Of a stretch of DNA of 11,733 bases, positions 8,329 through 11,733 are shown piece after piece. The notes below the pieces were generated by a model, which saw only the letters and a list, made by a program, of their open reading frames with translations, was not told the origin of the DNA and made no database searches. Position numbers and translations under genes: made by a program. Location of the stretch: assembly GCF_000003605.2 (NCBI RefSeq), contig NW_003116451.1, forward strand, positions 295,449-307,181, read 5' to 3'. Every line of letters begins with the position of its first letter. The first letter of the stretch is position 1. Source of the stretch: Saccoglossus kowalevskii (taxonomy: Eukaryota > Hemichordata > Enteropneusta > Harrimaniidae).

Positions 8329-9056
8329 CGACTTCTTCTTGAAAACTACAAGCCTGAATGCTTTTGATACTTGGTGTATATGTACCTTGGGTAGACCTCT
8401 CTTAGGTTTGTTCATTTCATGTTGATATCTTCAATTCTCTAATTTTGGTGAATATTTTTGTCATTTTTGGTAAAAAGTGATATTTCGACTTCTTGTTAAA
8501 AACCACAAGTGCAATTGCTTTGATATTACATATATAGGTACTACATGTGGACCTCTCTCAGATTTGTTCATTTTGTAATGATATCTTTAATTCTCTAATT
8601 TTGGTGAATATTTTTGTCATTTTTGGTAAAAAGTGATATTTTCGACTTCTTGTTAAAAACCGCAAGTCCAATTGCTTTGATACTACATATATAGGTACTA
8701 CATGTGGACCTCTCTCAGATTTGTTCATTTCGTGATGATATCTTCAATTCTCTAATTTTGGTGAATATTTTTGTAATTTTTGGTAAAAAGTGATATTTTC
8801 GACTTCTTGTTGAAAACTGTAAGTCCGATTGCTTTGATATTACATATATAGGTACTACATGTGGACCTCTCTCAGATTTGTTTGTTTTGTGATGATATCT
8901 TCAATTCTCTATTTATTTTGGTGAATATTTTTGTAATTTTTGGTAAAAAGTGATATTTTCGACTTCTTGTTAAAAACTGTAAGTCCGATTGCTTTGATAC
9001 TATTCATATTGTTCATTTTCTAATGATGTCTTCAGTTCTTTAATTGAAATGTGCAT
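8329..9056. repeat. Five tandem units of about 157 bp
   Basis: Units start with CGACTTCTT at 8329, 8486, 8643, 8800 and 8960, giving spacings of 157, 157, 157 and 160 bp. The 160-bp spacing comes from a short insertion near 8911-8914 (CTCTATTTATTTTGG in place of CTCTAATTTTGG). Shared blocks within a unit include GGTACTACATGTGGACC, CTCTCAGATTTGTT and GGTGAATATTTTTGT. The first unit is the most diverged, units 2-4 are very similar, and the fifth lacks its middle part and decays before the right inverted repeat. More similar inner units with diverged edge units is the usual pattern of amplification by unequal exchange. Confidence 0.9.
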
Positions 9057-9076
9057 TGCTAACAGCGGAGCTATCT

Positions 9077-9090
9077 CAGCCGATAGGCTG
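9077..9090. repeat. Short hairpin at the right end of the pearl-like element
   Basis: CAGCC (9077-9081) pairs with GGCTG (9086-9090) around a GATA loop, followed by CTTG. Helitrons carry a hairpin just before a CTRR terminus. CTTG does not fit CTRR, so the likeness is only structural. Confidence 0.7.
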
Positions 9091-9275
9091 CTTGTTTGTC
9101 ATAGTAGTCATTTATATCAGTCATTGTTATCAGTCCTTGCAACAAGTCACCTGTGACTTACATAAAATTTATTGCCATAAATGCCCCTGAACAATCAAGT
9201 CTTGAAAATTACTCTGATCTATCAATATACTGTAAACAGATTTTTAATTTCATGAGACAAATTAATTATGTCTGA

Positions 9276-9316
9276 AATGCATTAATTTTGGAAAGACGTA
9301 TTAATTCTGCAAAAGT
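9276..9316. repeat. Degenerate outlying units of the 20-bp minisatellite
   Basis: Two diverged versions of the unit, ATGCATTAATTTTGGAAAG and TATTAATTCTGCAAAAG, precede the main array by about 45-85 bp. They look like old units from which the homogeneous array expanded, or that were left behind by it. Confidence 0.65.
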
Positions 9317-9360
9317 CACATCAAATTCAACGACATACCCATTATTAACCCTGTGACAGT

Positions 9361-9677
9361 TGACTTAATTCTGCAAGGGATGCATTAATTCTGCAAGGGA
9401 TGCATTAATTCTGCAAGGGATGCATTAATTCTGCAAGGGATGCATTAATTCTGCAAGGGATGCATTAACTCTGCAAGGGATGCATTAACTCTGCAAGGGA
9501 TGCATTAACTCTGCAAGGGATGCATTAATTCTGCAAGGGATGCATTAACTCTGCAAGGGATGCATTAATTCTGCAAGGGATGCATTAATTCTGCAAGGGA
9601 TGCATTAATTCTGCAAGGGATGCATTAACTCTGCAAGGGATGCATTAACTCTGCAAGGGATGCATTAACTCTGCAAG
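9361..9677. repeat. 20-bp minisatellite, 16 units
   Basis: The unit is TGCATTAATTCTGCAAGGGA, repeated head to tail without a length change. The full units differ at one base only (TTAATT or TTAACT); apart from this, just the first bases (TGAC) and the end of the last unit deviate. TCATGAGACA occurs on both sides (9250-9259 and 9689-9698). Such uniformity points to recent expansion or homogenisation. The order of the two variants forms an eight-unit pattern described in the findings. Confidence 0.95.
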
Positions 9678-9698
9678 AGGTCTTATTGTCATGAGACA

Positions 9699-11025
9699 CG
9701 GGAAAGCAATACAATTTTGTGACATTGAACTATTGATAATTTTATAAATTTTTGACTCAATGGACATACTTTATGTATAGGTTTTTTGAACTTCGAAAAA
9801 TATATGTTTATTTTTGGCAAAAGTGATAAAATTTGACTTTGATTTTCAAAACATTTTGTGAAATTTCATACCTTTCCATTGATCTTCAAATCACGATAAT
9901 TTGTAGCTACAAAAATGTAACACCATTTATAGAATTGAAGTTCAAGTTGTCTACCAAGACATGTAGGTCTGCTCTCTCTTATAGAATTGTTCAATCAAAA
10001 AATTATAATCTGCTAAAAAATATATTTAAATGCGATACATTTTTTTAATTCAATTTTTACATTGTACAGTCATTATACTTTTATAAGCACTGCTATTATG
10101 CTACATTGTAAAAAAGATAGGTATATACAAGTACATCACAAAGAACTATTTTGTTCGAATACAGTAAATCTCCAACGTACTGCACCTCAATAATGAATAG
10201 CGTTGTGATATAACTGTCAATTGGTATCGCTCTAACTGCCCCGTTAAATAAACATCTCAACAATAACGTGACTATGACCTGAAACGACTGCATTGTTATA
10301 CACCACTAGCATGTGATTAATCCTGTCAACTGGTCCATCGAGTAGGCAAATACTACAGTGCAATGATCCTCATAAAATACATCACATACTTCTGGTGGTA
10401 ATTCTGAAACTTTCACAAAACCACATGCCATTTAATCAAACCCAACTATAAAAAAAGTAACATATTGGTAATTATTATTAAAAATATTTTCATGACTTGA
10501 TTATTTTTATTAATGTTTAAACTACATGTATTTGTGAGTCCAGTATGGATGTTCCTATCTATTTTAACTGTACTGGTTTCTGATGCTGGAAACTTGACAC
10601 TTGTTGTACAATAGACCCTATGTAGTAATGATTACATGTTTAAATATAGATTTTACAATAGTTGAGTTGAAAGATTTTTAAAGATTTGACTTTTCTTGAG
10701 TTCATTCACTGCAGCAAAAATCTGTAAAAAAGAATACATAAAATTTGTTTATTCAGTCATAATGATTGTTTTTAATGATTTAATTGATTGCATAAACTGT
10801 GTTTTTTTTAATATTTTTAATGAAGGTTTGTCTGAACATCAGTCCTGGGAATTGAGACCACAATATACCCTGCTACATGTTTCACTTGGATAAACCTGTT
10901 GCTAGAGTAAAACATGCAAAGACTTTTCACAACATTACTGGTCTCTGTATACTAGTGACAATTTTACAAACATTTCAACAAATTAAAAAAACCATGCCAT
11001 AACTTCTGTTAATGATCTATTCAGA
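9699..11025. other. Gene-free stretch between the two minisatellites
   Basis: It is AT-rich, with no supported exon, RNA gene or repeat. Open frames such as 9833-10048 are short and built from AT-rich codons without a recognisable domain. Confidence 0.5.
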
Positions 11026-11391
11026 GAGATTTACAGTTTACACAAAATTCCATTTAGATATGTTTCCGGCTCCCACATTGTACACTTTAGCTAGGTTCCT
11101 ATTTACACCGGGTTTATTTTTAGATTTTTACACAGATTCATTTTAGACATGTTACCACTTTATAAAGGGTTCAATTTATACAGGTTTACATTTTACATGT
11201 AGGGTTCAGTTTAGACAGGTTTCCACTTTACACAAGATTCAGTTTAGATATATTTACACACATATAAAGACTTACACACATGGTTCGATTTAGACAAACA
11301 TCCAGTTTACACAGAAATTATTTTAGGAAGATTTCCAGTTTACACAGGGTTCATTTTATAAAGATTCCCAGTTAACACAGGGTTCATTATA
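11026..11391. repeat. Diverged units of the 33-bp minisatellite
   Basis: Blocks like TTTACAGTTTACACA..TTC.TTTAGA recur at about 33-bp spacing (for example GAGATTTACAGTTTACACA at 11026 and TTCAGTTTAGACAGG near 11205). They are plainly the same unit as the array that follows, but with many substitutions and length changes. Similarity rises from left to right. Confidence 0.8.
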
Positions 11392-11733
11392 GACAGGTTT
11401 CCAGTTAGCACAGGGTTCATTATAGACAGGTTTCCAGTTAACACAGAGTTCATTATAGACAGGTTTCCAGTTAACACACACAGAGTTCATTATAGACAGG
11501 TTTCCAGTTAACACAGGGTCCATTATAGACAGGTTTCCAGTTAACACAGGGTCCATTATAGACAGGTTTCCAGTTAACACAGGGTCCATTATAGACAGGT
11601 TTCCAGTTAACACAGGGTCCATTATAGACAGGTTTCCAGTTAGCACAGGGTTCATTATAGACAGGTTTCCAGTTAACACAGGGTTCATTATAGACAGGTT
11701 TCCAGTTAACACAGGGTTCATTATAGACAGGTT
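11392..11733. repeat. 33-bp minisatellite, homogeneous part, running off the window
   Basis: Units begin with GACAGGTTTCCAGTTA at 11392, 11425, 11458, 11495, 11528, 11561, 11594, 11627, 11660, 11693 and 11726 (partial). All are 33 bp except the one at 11458, which is 37 bp through an extra CACA. Four consecutive units (from 11495) share GGGTCC where the others have GGGTTC or GAGTTC, showing local amplification of one variant. Because 33 is divisible by three the minus strand stays open as an 11-residue repeat (NPVLTGNLSIM). This follows from the unit having no stop and is not evidence of a gene. Confidence 0.95.

Larger units (their letters stand above)
8225..9104. mobile_element. Pearl-like non-autonomous element: inverted ends, simple repeat and 157-bp tandem core
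   Basis: The element has a modular plan. TAGCTCCGCTGT (8227-8238) and its exact complement ACAGCGGAGCTA (9062-9073) form 12-bp subterminal inverted repeats. Inside the left one is a strong hairpin (8228-8258), then a CGTC/CGTCGTC simple repeat (8276-8311), then five tandem units of about 157 bp. Beyond the right inverted repeat is a second hairpin (9077-9090). A 9-bp direct repeat TAGTCATTT flanks the whole at 8216-8224 and 9105-9113 and may be a target-site duplication. Microsatellite plus ~160-bp tandem core between short inverted repeats is the plan of bivalve pearl elements and tandem-repeat MITEs. Subterminal inverted repeats with a 3' hairpin also recall Helentron-derived non-autonomous elements. 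No protein is encoded. It lies in the probable intron of the gene starting at 7281. Confidence 0.75.

Noticed and set aside
9062-9095. Canonical Helitron 3' terminus
   Set aside because: A hairpin is present, but it is followed by CTTG instead of CTRR, and a 9-bp flanking direct repeat is not expected for a Helitron.
11356-11721. 121-codon minus-strand ORF with an 11-residue repeat
   Set aside because: The unit length is a multiple of three and lacks a stop, so an open frame is expected. There is no non-repeat coding sequence attached and no splice or start context.
11392-11733. CRISPR-like array
   Set aside because: Repeats are directly adjacent with no unique spacers, and the genome is evidently animal.

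Overview
The window looks like nuclear DNA from an animal, most likely a marine invertebrate and probably a mollusc. It is AT-rich, has long gene-free stretches, GT-AG splice signals, an (AC)n microsatellite, two minisatellites, a decayed non-LTR retrotransposon and several small non-autonomous elements. The mollusc guess rests mainly on one element (8225-9104): short inverted repeats, a CGTC-rich simple repeat and a core of ~157-bp tandem units. That plan matches the 'pearl'/Donax-type tandem-repeat elements known from bivalves. The match is to architecture recalled from the literature, not to a sequence search.

Layout. 1-1014: nothing recognisable. 1015-2262: three diverged copies of one small inverted-repeat element, the first inverted relative to the other two, with TTAA or TTAA-like tetranucleotides at most borders. 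2746-3134: the broken 3' coding end of a LINE-type retrotransposon (C-x2-C-x9-H-x4-C tail). 3131-3451 (minus): a 106-codon ORF of coding-like composition meeting the LINE remnant tail to tail. It may be the N-terminal piece of a Crypton/DUF3504-like tyrosine-recombinase protein. 3452-6600: no gene found, only small hairpins and microsatellites at 5102-5121 and 5237-5335.

6613-7391 is the best candidate for a host gene start. A CpG-rich stretch ends in a perfect consensus splice donor (6839/6840). It is followed by a short exon with a polypyrimidine tract and acceptor, an ATG at 7281, 37 codons and a donor after 7391. I do not recognise the protein. If the gene is real, everything from 7392 to the window end is its first coding-side intron or beyond. 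That stretch holds the pearl-like element (8225-9104), a 20-bp minisatellite (9361-9677) and a 33-bp minisatellite (about 11026 to the window end, continuing past it).

No complete protein-coding gene, tRNA, rRNA or CRISPR array is visible. Most open frames are short and lack coding character. The content is mainly repeat biology around one probable 5' gene end.
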